Under the pieces are notes generated by a model. That model saw only the letters and a list, made by a program, of their open reading frames with translations. It was not told the origin of the DNA and did no database searches. Positions 1-8,084 of a stretch of 64,000 nucleotides of DNA are shown here, piece after piece. The stretch comes from CAXNKH01 sp049296795 (GTDB lineage: Bacteria; Pseudomonadota; Gammaproteobacteria; Burkholderiales; Burkholderiaceae_C). The DNA is taken from positions 1 to 64,000 of the forward strand of contig JBAQTC010000022.1 of NCBI GenBank assembly GCA_049296795.1, written 5' to 3'. The position numbers and the translations under genes were made by a program. Numbering within the stretch: the stretch's first letter is position 1; each line of letters starts with the position of its first letter.

Positions 1-122
1 CAAGGAGGCCAGATAAAACCAGAGATTGAGTACACTTATCCACAGTTGCTGGGTCAAAACTCAGCAACCCGCCCTGGCTCAGTATTGGATCGGCAGGGTG
101 GCTCAATATTCAATCGGCGCCA
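1..122. mobile_element. Probable terminal segment of an IS21-family insertion sequence
   Basis: Three tandem units of about 24 bases, each beginning TGGSTCA, start at 50, 75 and 99. The second and third match closely, with TGGCTCA at the start and ATCGGC near position 16. Multiple short terminal repeats of this kind are typical of IS21-family ends, and the repeats stop exactly where the neighbouring dehydrogenase frame loses its similarity. No transposase gene is in view because the element continues to the left of the window. The exact end is uncertain and lies somewhere between 116 and 137, where GGCGCCAA occurs twice (116-123 and 131-138). The family assignment rests on repeat style only. 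Confidence 0.5.
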
Positions 123-262
123 AGAATGCTGGCGCCAAAAGCTGCCAATGGCTCAGCCTTGGCGCGAGAGCGGTTCCAGGCATGGACCTGATGACCAGCC
201 TCACACAGACGGCGGGCCATCGGTAAGCCCATAAAGCCGGTTCCCAAGAATGCAATTTTCAT
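110..262 (-). pseudogene. Truncated 3-hydroxyisobutyrate dehydrogenase-like gene (N-terminus only)
   Basis: The minus strand from 262 encodes a 50-residue peptide starting MKIAFLGTGFMGLPMARRL. This is the Rossmann GxGxxG start of the 6-phosphogluconate/3-hydroxyisobutyrate dehydrogenase superfamily, and it continues with the usual WNRSRAKAEPLAAFGA. A stop follows at 110-112, where full-length members run to about 290 residues, so only the first sixth remains. Similarity ends at the repeats of the putative insertion sequence, which suggests disruption by insertion. The gene was divergent from the catabolic operon starting at 421. It may once have supplied a dehydrogenase step of the same pathway, which is inference. 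Confidence 0.6.
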
Positions 263-350
263 GATGATTTCAGATTGTCTTCAATACCAGGTAGTTGTAC
301 AGCATTTTCAACTCGCAGCGCACACGCTAGGCGTCTCAGGGTTTCTCATC

Positions 351-378
351 TTGCTAAAAGTAACCAACTGGTTATGAT
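351..378 (+). promoter_or_regulatory. Candidate sigma-70 promoter of the catabolic operon
   Basis: TTGCTA at 351-356 (4 of 6 to the -35 consensus) is followed after 16 bases by TATGAT at 373-378 (5 of 6 to the -10 consensus). Transcription would begin near 385, about 36 bases before the ATG at 421. The spacer is almost filled by an inverted repeat, as expected for a repressed promoter. No transcript data are available. Confidence 0.5.
361..374. promoter_or_regulatory. Inverted repeat, candidate operator for the TetR regulator
   Basis: TAACCA-AC-TGGTTA is a perfect 6-base inverted repeat with a 2-base centre. It lies between the -35 and -10 hexamers, so a bound dimer would block RNA polymerase. 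Size and symmetry fit operators of TetR-family repressors, and a TetR gene (2291-2932) is the third gene of the operon. The pairing of this site with that regulator is inferred. Confidence 0.5.
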
Positions 379-420
379 GGTTTGACAACAAGCGAGCGCC
401 AAGCGCCAGAGGAGACCCTG

Positions 421-795
421 ATGAGCATGCACACCCCGGGTATGGAAGACCAACACGGCGCCTTGGCCGTGCTGTCTTCGCGTTATGTGGATGTCCAAGC
501 CCTGCCTTGGCAAGAGACGCGGTTTCCTGGAATTCGGATCAAAGTCCTGATGCAAGACCCGCAAACCGGCCTGCAAACTATCCTCACAGAAATGGCCCCG
601 GGTGCGGTGCTGACAGACCACGAGCACACCCAGGTCGAGCAAAGCTGGGTGCTGCAAGGCAGCTTGGTCGATCACGAAGGCGAGGTTACAACGGGCAACT
701 ATGTATGGCGTCCCGCCGGCAGCCGACACTCGGCCCATGCTCCTCAGGGTGCCTTGGTGCTGGGTTTTTTCCTTCAGCCCAACCGTTTTTATTGA
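421..795 (+). CDS. Small cupin-domain protein
   Basis: A 124-residue single-domain cupin. The metal-binding motif is visible as HEHTQVEQ (His67, His69, Glu73) and a later His103, the usual 3-His/1-Glu set, so it probably binds a divalent metal. It resembles the ChrR-like or dioxygenase-like small cupins, whose roles range from sensing to ring cleavage or isomerisation, and no substrate can be assigned. The ATG at 421 was chosen because AGAGGAGA lies 5 bases upstream. An in-frame TTG at 382 would fall at or before the predicted transcription start. It is the first gene of the operon that ends at 11527. Confidence 0.8.
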   Translation: MSMHTPGMEDQHGALAVLSSRYVDVQALPWQETRFPGIRIKVLMQDPQTGLQTILTEMAPGAVLTDHEHTQVEQSWVLQGSLVDHEGEVTTGNYVWRPAGSRHSAHAPQGALVLGFFLQPNRFY

Positions 796-813
796 TTTCA
801 CTGGACACACGGC

Positions 814-2289
814 ATGAAATTTGGAGACTTCGTCAAAGTTAAATCTCTGACCAGCCCGGCTGGCTTCAAAGACAACCTGCAACGCCTGGGGCTGAACATG
901 CCGTGCGATGAGGTACTGGAGTCGGGTCCTCAGGCGGTGATGTCGCAGGCGTTGAAGGTCGGCCCTTTCACCGTAGGCAATCGTTATGCGGTCCACCCGA
1001 TGGAGGGTTGGGACGGCGAGGCCGATGGCCGACCGAGCGACAACACGCGCCGGCGTTGGCGCAATTTTGGTTTGTCGGGCGCCAAAATGATCTGGGGTGG
1101 CGAGGCTGTAGCCGTGCGCCACGATGGCCGCGCCAACCCGCGCCAACTGGTGATAAGCGAGAAAACACAGTCTGCCCTTGCAGATTTGCGCAGTACCCTG
1201 GTGCAAGCCCATCGCGAAAGCATGGGGGATGACAAAGACCTGGTGATAGGCTTGCAATTGACGCATTCCGGTCGTTTTTGCAAACCTAATGACGACACCC
1301 GCATGGAGCCCAGAATCCTTTACCGACATCCCTTGCTCGATGGCAAGTTCGGCCCTAAAGAAAACTTGGTCTTGATGAGTGATGGTGATATCCGCCAACT
1401 AATTGACGATTATGTTTTGGCAGCCAAGCGGGCCTGGGATTGCGGCTTTCAGTTCGTTGACCTGAAGCATTGCCACGGTTACCTGGGCCATGAATTTCTG
1501 TCTGCCAAAACCCGTACCGGCGATTACGGCGGCTCGATGAGCAACCGCAGCCGGTTTTTGCGCGAACTGGCTCAAGGTATCCGCGCCGAAGTTCCCGGTA
1601 TGGAGCTAGGAGTGCGACTGTCTGCCGTGGATTTTCTGCCCTACCAGCCTGATCCAACCCTCTCGAATGCCGAGTTACTAGGACCAGGCATAGCGGTCGA
1701 TGCCTCCTTGGCCATGCCTTACCGCTACGGCTTTGGCATCGACGAGGCGGACCCCACCCAAATTCAGATCGATGAAACGGCCGAATTCCTGGAGGTGATG
1801 AGCCAACTCCAAATTTCATTGGTCAACATAACCATTGGCAGCCCTTACTACACCCCGCATGTGACCCGTCCTGCCTTGTATCCGCCATCCGATGGCTACC
1901 AGCCCCCCGAAGATCCATTGATAGGCGTGATGCGTCACCTGACCTTGGTGCGAGACTTGAAAAAACGATTCCCACACCTATGTTTTGTGGGCAGCGGCTA
2001 CACCTACTTGCAGGAATTTTTACCTTATGTGGCGCAGGCGGTGGTGCGTGAGGGATGGACTGACTTGGTGGGCTTGGGCCGGATGATGCTTTCCTATCCT
2101 GAGCTGGCAGCCGATGTGCTGGCCGGGCGACCAATGCAACGCAAGCGATTGTGCCGCACCTTCAGTGACTGCACCACAGCGCCACGCAATGGCATGGTCT
2201 CCGGTTGCTTCCCTTTGGATGGGCATTACAAAAAATCACCCCAAATGGTCCGACTCACTCAGGTCAAGAAAGACGCCAAGCTGGCTTGA
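814..2289 (+). CDS. NADH:flavin oxidoreductase, old yellow enzyme family
   Basis: A 491-residue FMN-dependent TIM-barrel ene-reductase or dehydrogenase. Family motifs are QLTHSGRF (148-155), HGYLGHEF, the phosphate-binding YGGSMSNRSRF, and near the end VGLGRMMLSYPEL. The protein stops soon after the barrel, in a Cys-containing tail (RLCRTFSDC), so it lacks the full FeS/FAD extension of 2,4-dienoyl-CoA reductases although it is longer than classical OYE. It starts 18 bases after the cupin gene. Reduction or oxidation of an activated C=C or a methylated amine is typical of the family. The substrate is unknown, but the operon implies an organic acid. Confidence 0.85.
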   Translation: MKFGDFVKVKSLTSPAGFKDNLQRLGLNMPCDEVLESGPQAVMSQALKVGPFTVGNRYAVHPMEGWDGEADGRPSDNTRRRWRNFGLSGAKMIWGGEAVAVRHDGRANPRQLVISEKTQSALADLRSTLVQAHRESMGDDKDLVIGLQLTHSGRFCKPNDDTRMEPRILYRHPLLDGKFGPKENLVLMSDGDIRQLIDDYVLAAKRAWDCGFQFVDLKHCHGYLGHEFLSAKTRTGDYGGSMSNRSRFLRELAQGIRAEVPGMELGVRLSAVDFLPYQPDPTLSNAELLGPGIAVDASLAMPYRYGFGIDEADPTQIQIDETAEFLEVMSQLQISLVNITIGSPYYTPHVTRPALYPPSDGYQPPEDPLIGVMRHLTLVRDLKKRFPHLCFVGSGYTYLQEFLPYVAQAVVREGWTDLVGLGRMMLSYPELAADVLAGRPMQRKRLCRTFSDCTTAPRNGMVSGCFPLDGHYKKSPQMVRLTQVKKDAKLA

Positions 2290-2290
2290 C

Positions 2291-2932
2291 ATGGCAACCC
2301 GCACCGCATCCATTGCAGTACGGACCTCAGAACAGAGCCGTGCCCGCATTCTGCAGGCGGCGCGTCAGGAGTTCGCCAATAATGGATTTGGTGGTGCGCG
2401 GGTAGACCAGATTGCGGCAAGCGCAGGCATCAATAAGCGCATGCTCTACCACTACTTTGGCAACAAGGACGACTTGTTTGGTGCTGTTCTAGAAGCGAAC
2501 TATGCGCACAAGCGCGATTCCGAACGGGCTCTGGCCCTGGAGAAAGACGAACCAAGCGAGGCGATCCGCAAATGGGTAACGCTGAGTTGGAATTACTACC
2601 TCATGCATCCAGAATTTCTGAGTTTGCTGAACAGCGCTAACTTGCATCTGGCTCGCCATGTTCGCACTTCGGCAGCGGTCAAAAAAATGCGAATGCCTTT
2701 TGTCAAGATGATGGCTGCCATTTTGGACAAAGGTGCCAGTCAAGGGGTATTTCGCGTCGGTGTTGATCCGGTACAGTTGTACATCAGCATTGCTGGAATG
2801 TCGTACTTCTACCTTTCCAACCAATACACCTTGTCAGCCACTTTTGGACGATCCTTGCTCAGCCCACGGGCCAAAAAAGAGCGGCTTGCACACATGATCG
2901 ATGTGGTGCTGTCATTTCTGGAGCGGCACTGA
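2291..2932 (+). CDS. TetR/AcrR family transcriptional regulator
   Basis: A 213-residue protein with an N-terminal TetR DNA-binding domain. The helix-turn-helix lies about residues 38-58 and ends in the diagnostic MLYHYFGNKDDLF. The C-terminal all-helical part should bind an effector. The ATG at 2291 sits one base after the stop of the oxidoreductase gene and gives a start close to the HTH. Upstream in-frame starts would lie inside that gene. It is embedded in the operon and is the natural candidate to bind the inverted repeat at 361-374, giving autoregulated, substrate-induced expression (inference). Confidence 0.88.
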   Translation: MATRTASIAVRTSEQSRARILQAARQEFANNGFGGARVDQIAASAGINKRMLYHYFGNKDDLFGAVLEANYAHKRDSERALALEKDEPSEAIRKWVTLSWNYYLMHPEFLSLLNSANLHLARHVRTSAAVKKMRMPFVKMMAAILDKGASQGVFRVGVDPVQLYISIAGMSYFYLSNQYTLSATFGRSLLSPRAKKERLAHMIDVVLSFLERH

Positions 2933-2933
2933 G

Positions 2934-3953
2934 ATGAACTTGCCGTCAGCGTTTGAAAATGTGGCTCACCTCGAAGACGTCATGAGCACACCTTCGGATG
3001 CTTTGGTGCAAGACCTGGCCCAGCTCGACGGTGATCTGCTCATCCTTGGCGTGGGTGGCAAGATGGGGCCCAGCCTGGCGCGCATGGCCAAGCGCGCGGC
3101 ACCACACAAGCGCGTGCTGGGCGTGGCGCGATTCACCGAGCCAGGCTTGCAAGAGACTTTGACGGCCCAGGGCATTGAATGCATTGCCACCGATCTGTTG
3201 TCCCGCGAGGCGCTGACGGCTCTGCCCGAGGTGGCCAACGTGGTGTTCATGGCCGGTCGAAAATTTGGTTCGCACGGCAGCGAGTGGCTGACATGGGCCA
3301 TGAATACCCATCTACCGGCCCTGGTGGCCGAGCGCTACAAAGCGTCTCGTATCGTGGCATTTTCAACCGCTTGTGTGTACCCGTTTGTCCCCGTATCGGG
3401 GCCGGGGGCACCCGAGTCGCTCGCACCCACCCCGGTGGGCGAGTACGCCAATTCATGCGTGGGACGCGAACGCTTGTTTGAACATTTTTCACACCAGTAT
3501 CACACCCCTGGTCGGCTGATTCGCTTGTCGTATGCGATCGACATGCGCTATGGGGTGTTGCATGACCTGGCACAACAGATCATGCTGGACCAACCCATCT
3601 CCTTGTCAATGAGTCATGCCAACCTGATTTGGCAGGGTGACGCCAATGAAAGAAGCCTGCGCGCATTGCGCCATTGCACCCCTGCCACTACAGCCTTGAA
3701 TCTGTCGGGACCCAAGATGTCGATCCACGATGCGGCTACCGGTTTGGGACGTCGCTTGGGACGCTCACCCCAATTTACCGGGGTCGAATCCGCGACGGCC
3801 TGGCTGGTCGATTGCAGCCAGGCCGATCGCTTGTGGGGACCGCCCGTTGTCAGCCTTGAGCGCTTGCTGGACTGGACGGCCGACTGGGTGCAGCGTGGTC
3901 AGCCCAGCCTCAACAAACCGACCCATTTCGAGATTCGCGATGGTCAATACTGA
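2934..3953 (+). CDS. NAD-dependent epimerase/dehydratase-like protein with altered active site
   Basis: A 339-residue extended-SDR protein. A Rossmann GVGGKMG motif (39-45) follows an unusual 35-residue N-terminal leader. FSTACVYP (143-150) holds the usual Ser/Thr. The catalytic YxxxK is replaced by YANSC (Tyr171, Cys175), so the Lys needed for classical SDR proton relay is missing although Tyr remains. It may be a binding or scaffold protein, or use a different mechanism. The ATG at 2934 lies one base after the TetR stop, and the 3' end overlaps the next gene by 14 bases, consistent with co-translation. Confidence 0.75.
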   Translation: MNLPSAFENVAHLEDVMSTPSDALVQDLAQLDGDLLILGVGGKMGPSLARMAKRAAPHKRVLGVARFTEPGLQETLTAQGIECIATDLLSREALTALPEVANVVFMAGRKFGSHGSEWLTWAMNTHLPALVAERYKASRIVAFSTACVYPFVPVSGPGAPESLAPTPVGEYANSCVGRERLFEHFSHQYHTPGRLIRLSYAIDMRYGVLHDLAQQIMLDQPISLSMSHANLIWQGDANERSLRALRHCTPATTALNLSGPKMSIHDAATGLGRRLGRSPQFTGVESATAWLVDCSQADRLWGPPVVSLERLLDWTADWVQRGQPSLNKPTHFEIRDGQY

Positions 3954-4998
3954 CGCCGCGCTTGCCATGCTTCACCACGGCACCGTGATCCCAGCGCATC
4001 CGCTGGCCTTGAACGCCCAGCGACAGTTCGACATGCAACGCCAACAAGCTCTGAGCCGGTATTACCTGGATGCGGGGGTGGGGGGGCTGGCGGTCGGCGT
4101 ACACACCACCCAATTCGCCATTCGCGACTGTGGCTTGTACCGCCCCGTGCTGGAATCGGCGATGCACACCGCCTTGAACTGGGAGCCCCTGGGTGGGCAG
4201 AGGCCATTGGTGATGGTGGCGGGACTGGCAGGTAACACCCACCAAGCGGAACAAGAGGCACAACTGGCCAGAGACATCGGTTACCACGCGGGCTTGCTCA
4301 GTCTGGCCGCGCTGCGCACCGCCTCTGATGAAGAATTGTTGAACCATTGCCAGTGCGTGGCCAGGTACCTGCCCTTGGTCGGGTTTTACTTGCAGCCGGC
4401 CGTCGGCGGACGGGTGCTGTCTGCAGCTTTCTGGGAAGCCTTTGCCCGCATCGAACAGGTGGTGGCCATCAAGGTCGCCCCTTTCCATCGCTACCGCACA
4501 CTGGACGTGGTGCGCGGGGTGGTTGCAGCGGGCGCGCAAGAGCGCATCACGCTGTACACCGGTAACGATGACCACATCCTGCTGGATTTGCTCACTCCCT
4601 GGACCGTCATGCACCAGGGCGATCCTGTCACGGTTCGAATGCGGGGCGGGTTGTTGGGGCACTGGAGTGTTTGGACACAGCGTGCTGTGTCACTTTTCGC
4701 GCGCTGCCAAGAAGCAGCCCGTCAAACCCAGGTGTCGGCCCAGTTGCTGGCGCTGGACGCGCAAGTCACCGACTGCAACAGTGCTTTGTTCGATGTGGTA
4801 AATGACTTTGCCGGCTGCATCGCGGGTTGCCACGAAGTGCTGCGACGCCAAGGCTTGCTGGAAGGCATCTGGTGCCTCGACCCCAAGGAGGGCTTGAGTA
4901 CCGGCCAAGCTGAACAAATCACACGGGTCAGCCAGGCTTACCCGCATTTGTGCGACGACGATTTTGTGCGACAGCACAGAGAACGCTGGCTTTCGTGA
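3940..4998 (+). CDS. Dihydrodipicolinate synthase-like aldolase/lyase
   Basis: A 352-residue TIM-barrel protein distantly related to the DHDPS/N-acetylneuraminate lyase family. The candidate Schiff-base lysine is Lys178 in VVAIKVAPF, and Tyr150 in VGFYLQP matches the family tyrosine. At 352 residues it is longer than the usual 290-310, with extra sequence at the C-terminus. Family enzymes cleave or form C-C bonds of 2-oxo acids, so it may split a pathway intermediate into pyruvate and an aldehyde (inference). The ATG at 3940 lies inside the end of the epimerase-like gene. Confidence 0.7.
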   Translation: MVNTDAALAMLHHGTVIPAHPLALNAQRQFDMQRQQALSRYYLDAGVGGLAVGVHTTQFAIRDCGLYRPVLESAMHTALNWEPLGGQRPLVMVAGLAGNTHQAEQEAQLARDIGYHAGLLSLAALRTASDEELLNHCQCVARYLPLVGFYLQPAVGGRVLSAAFWEAFARIEQVVAIKVAPFHRYRTLDVVRGVVAAGAQERITLYTGNDDHILLDLLTPWTVMHQGDPVTVRMRGGLLGHWSVWTQRAVSLFARCQEAARQTQVSAQLLALDAQVTDCNSALFDVVNDFAGCIAGCHEVLRRQGLLEGIWCLDPKEGLSTGQAEQITRVSQAYPHLCDDDFVRQHRERWLS

Positions 4999-5044
4999 AG
5001 CAGCCCCTTTTTTTCAACCCGATGTTCAACCAAGGAGACTCTCT

Positions 5045-6058
5045 ATGAAAAAGCGCCAATCACTTATGTGGCTAATCACCGCCATGGGTTTTGGTCTGGG
5101 TCTGGTCAGTGCGGTTCATGCACAGGCCACCTGGAAGCCCAACAAACCCATCAACCTGATCGTGCCCTGGGCCGCAGGGGGATCAACCGATCAGGTCAGC
5201 CGCATAGCAGCGGCCGAATTGGAAAAGGTGTTGGGTCAAAAAATCGTGGTGATCAACCAGCCTGGTGCTGCCGGTTCGATTGGCACCAAGAACGCCTGGG
5301 AAGCTCCACGCGACGGCTACACCTGGGCCGCTGGGGCCGCACAAGACTTGGGGGCTTACCAGTCGTTGGGCATGCTCAATGTCAGCATCAAGGACTGGCA
5401 CCTGTTCCTGCATGTGGCCAACATTCCCGTCATCAGCGTGAACCCAGGAACTCCCTATCAAAATGCACGCCAATTGCTGGATGCGATGAAAACCAAGCCA
5501 GACCTCAAGGTGGCAACCGCTGGCGTCACCTCGGGGGGGCACAATGCCATGGAAGCCATCTCCCAAGCCACCGGGGTCAAGTACCGGCATGTGACCTACG
5601 ATGGCGGTAACCCGGCGGTGGTGGCCACCGTGTCTGGCGAAACCGACATCACCACTCAACTGGCGGTGGAGCAAGCCGAAATGATCCGTGGCAAGCGCCT
5701 GCGTCCCCTGGCCACGGTGTCAGACAAGGCTTTGGAAATCGAAGGCTTTGGCACCATCGAGCCGATTGCCAAAACATTGCCAGGCTTCAAGTCGGCGGCC
5801 AACTATTTCGGCATCTTCATTCCCAAAGGGGTACCAGCTGAGGTGGTTGCCACGATGGAAAAAATCTGGGCCGATCACATGACGCCAAATGACGCCATTA
5901 AAAAGTATGCGATGAACCGAGGTGCGTTCTTCGGCCCATCCATGGGTGAAGCAGCTCAGACCAATGCCTTTCCTGCGGTGCAGGCCAATGTCTGGTTGCT
6001 GCACAACGGTGGCAAAACCAAGGTATCGCCTGACACGGTGGGCATCCCCAAACCATGA
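5045..6058 (+). CDS. tctC: Tripartite tricarboxylate transporter substrate-binding protein (Bug/TctC)
   Basis: A 337-residue periplasmic binding protein. Residues 1-28 form a Sec signal peptide ending around AVHAQA. The mature part opens with KPINLIVPWAAGGSTD, the Bug-family ligand-binding start. The ATG at 5045 is preceded by AAGGAG at a good distance. It overlaps tctB by 4 bases and tctA follows, giving a complete secondary carboxylate uptake system. The ligand is not readable from sequence, but Bug proteins usually bind carboxylates, which fits an acid-degrading operon. Confidence 0.9.
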   Translation: MKKRQSLMWLITAMGFGLGLVSAVHAQATWKPNKPINLIVPWAAGGSTDQVSRIAAAELEKVLGQKIVVINQPGAAGSIGTKNAWEAPRDGYTWAAGAAQDLGAYQSLGMLNVSIKDWHLFLHVANIPVISVNPGTPYQNARQLLDAMKTKPDLKVATAGVTSGGHNAMEAISQATGVKYRHVTYDGGNPAVVATVSGETDITTQLAVEQAEMIRGKRLRPLATVSDKALEIEGFGTIEPIAKTLPGFKSAANYFGIFIPKGVPAEVVATMEKIWADHMTPNDAIKKYAMNRGAFFGPSMGEAAQTNAFPAVQANVWLLHNGGKTKVSPDTVGIPKP

Positions 6059-6588
6059 GCATCGAAATCGAGGACCAAGCCCCCGTCCCGCCACGCAGCG
6101 ATCTGATTGCAGCCGTGGTGTGGATGGTATTTGGTACCGCTGTGGCGGTGGGCGCTTGGCGCATGGATCGGCTGGAAAAGCTGAACATCAACCCCTATGA
6201 AATTCCGGGACTGGTGCCCTTTATGTTGGGCGTGATCATTTTGTTGCTCGGTGGGGTATTGGCCGTGCGGGCCTTGGGCCAGGGGGCGCTGATCTCTCGT
6301 CCACTGGACAGGGCGAGCACCGACCCAGCGTTGGCACGCCATATGGCCTGGGTGTTTGGCTTGATGCTGGTCTATGCACTGGTGTTGGTGGGGTCGGGCT
6401 TCCTGCCCTTCTGGCTTGCCACGCTGTTGTTTGTCATGGTGTTCATTGGTGTGCTGGACCGGCAGCGTCAACACGCGCTGGGTCGAAGCCCAGCCCAGCA
6501 GTGGGGGCGGGCGCTGGTGTATGCCGCAGTCTGGAGCGCGGTGGTATCGCTTTCCTTCGAGCATATATTTTTGGTTAGGTTGCCCTGA
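6055..6588 (+). CDS. tctB: Tripartite tricarboxylate transporter small membrane subunit TctB
   Basis: A 177-residue membrane protein with about four hydrophobic segments (near residues 18-35, 53-72, 100-120 and 125-140), the topology of TctB. It starts in an ATGA overlap with tctC and ends in a TGATG overlap with tctA. TctB subunits are poorly conserved, so the call rests on topology, size and position between tctC and tctA. It should sit with TctA in the inner membrane and support symport of the acid delivered by TctC. Confidence 0.88.
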   Translation: MSIEIEDQAPVPPRSDLIAAVVWMVFGTAVAVGAWRMDRLEKLNINPYEIPGLVPFMLGVIILLLGGVLAVRALGQGALISRPLDRASTDPALARHMAWVFGLMLVYALVLVGSGFLPFWLATLLFVMVFIGVLDRQRQHALGRSPAQQWGRALVYAAVWSAVVSLSFEHIFLVRLP

Positions 6589-8084
6589 TGTTCGATGGAC
6601 TTTTTGCTTTTGGCCATTCGATAGCCGCCTTCATGACCTTGGAGTCGATTTTTTTTGCACTGGCTTCCTGTCTGGTCGGGGTGATCATTGGAGCCTTGCC
6701 GGGACTGACTGCCACCATGGGCGTGGCGTTGATGACCACGCTGACCATCAAGCTGCCCTCCAACCAAGCTTTGCTGATCCTGATTTGTACTTATGTGGGT
6801 GCCATCTACGGCGGTAGCCGAAGTGCAATCTTGCTGAACATTCCCGGTACACCTGCCTCTGCGGCCAGTTGCCTGGATGGCTATGCGCTGGCGCGACAGG
6901 GCCACGCCGGTCGGGCCATGGGCATTGCAACCACCGGCTCGGTGATGGGTACGCTAATCGGCATGTTTTTTTTGGTCTTGTTCACACCCTTGCTAGGCGA
7001 CTTGGCCCTCAAATTTGGTGCCTACGAGTTTTTCTGGCTGGCGGTGTTTGGGGTGATCATTTCGGCCACTCTGAGCGGCGGCGACCCGCTCAAGGGTTGG
7101 ATCAGTGGCATCACGGGCTTGTTCATCGCCACCATCGGTCAGGACGGTATCCATGCCTATGAACGTTTTTCATTTGACAACCGTGACCTAGCTGGAGGAT
7201 TTTCGTTGGTTCCTGCACTGGTGGGTGCTTTTGGTTTTGCCGAAGTTCTGGTGGCCATGAAGGAGCGACGGCCGGTGCCTCAGATCAATCCGTTTGACAC
7301 GGTGATTCCCAAAGCGATGGACGTCTTGCGTTACTGGAAAACCATTCTGCGTTCGGGCGTGATCGGCACCTTCATCGGCATTGTGCCTGGCGTCGGTGAA
7401 GACGTGGCGGCCTGGTCTTCGTACGCCGCCGCCAAACGTGCCAGCAAAGAAAAAGAAAAATTTGGCAAGGGCTCTATCGACGGTCTCATGGCAGCCGAAA
7501 CCGGCGACAACGCCTGCGTGCCCGGCGCCATCATTCCGGTGCTGACTCTGCAAGTTCCCGGTTCGGCCCCGGCCGCCGTTTTGATGGCAGCCATGCTGAT
7601 ACATGGCGTGACGCCTGGCCCCATGATCATGATCGAGTCGCCCCAATTTGTCTATGACGTGGTCGCCATGATGTTATTCGCCACACTGGGCATTTTCATT
7701 TACGGACTGGTGTTGACCAAGTTGCTGGTGCAGGTGTTGCGGGTGCCCACCACCATCATTGTGCCCATGCTGTTCGTGCTCTGCGTGGTCGGCACGTACG
7801 CCCTGTCATCACGCTTGTTTGATGTCTGGACCATGCTGCTGTTCGGTCTCCTGGGCTATGGCTTGCGCAAGTACCAGTTTCCTGTGGCGCCCATGGTATT
7901 GGGCATTGTGTTGGGTGACCTGATGGAGAAAAGTCTGCGCCGTGGCTTGGTCTTGTCCGATGGTGATCTGTTGCCATTTGTGTCGCGCCCGATCTCGGCG
8001 GTATTGTTCGCTGCCATTGCCATCATCCTGGTCTTGCGCATACCGGCGCTGCGCCGATGGCTTAAGCTGGACAAAGACGCATGA
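6588..8084 (+). CDS. tctA: Tripartite tricarboxylate transporter large permease TctA
   Basis: A 498-residue inner-membrane permease with about 10-12 transmembrane segments, full length for TctA. Conserved family stretches are GALPGLTATMGVALM, the IYGGSRSAILLNIPGTP loop, GIVPGVGEDVAAW, and VPGSAPAAVLMAAM. It is the ion-coupled transport subunit that takes substrate from TctC. It shares one base with tctB and overlaps the downstream isomerase gene by 4 bases, so transport and catabolism are expected to be expressed together. Confidence 0.95.
   Translation: MFDGLFAFGHSIAAFMTLESIFFALASCLVGVIIGALPGLTATMGVALMTTLTIKLPSNQALLILICTYVGAIYGGSRSAILLNIPGTPASAASCLDGYALARQGHAGRAMGIATTGSVMGTLIGMFFLVLFTPLLGDLALKFGAYEFFWLAVFGVIISATLSGGDPLKGWISGITGLFIATIGQDGIHAYERFSFDNRDLAGGFSLVPALVGAFGFAEVLVAMKERRPVPQINPFDTVIPKAMDVLRYWKTILRSGVIGTFIGIVPGVGEDVAAWSSYAAAKRASKEKEKFGKGSIDGLMAAETGDNACVPGAIIPVLTLQVPGSAPAAVLMAAMLIHGVTPGPMIMIESPQFVYDVVAMMLFATLGIFIYGLVLTKLLVQVLRVPTTIIVPMLFVLCVVGTYALSSRLFDVWTMLLFGLLGYGLRKYQFPVAPMVLGIVLGDLMEKSLRRGLVLSDGDLLPFVSRPISAVLFAAIAIILVLRIPALRRWLKLDKDA

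Noticed and set aside
26..226. Short plus-strand open frames across the insertion-sequence end
   Set aside because: They cover terminal repeats and the antisense of the dehydrogenase remnant and resemble no protein.
346..1398. Long open frame of 350 codons on the minus strand
   Set aside because: It lies opposite the cupin and the old yellow enzyme genes, has no family resemblance and no ribosome site. The plus-strand genes show clear motifs.
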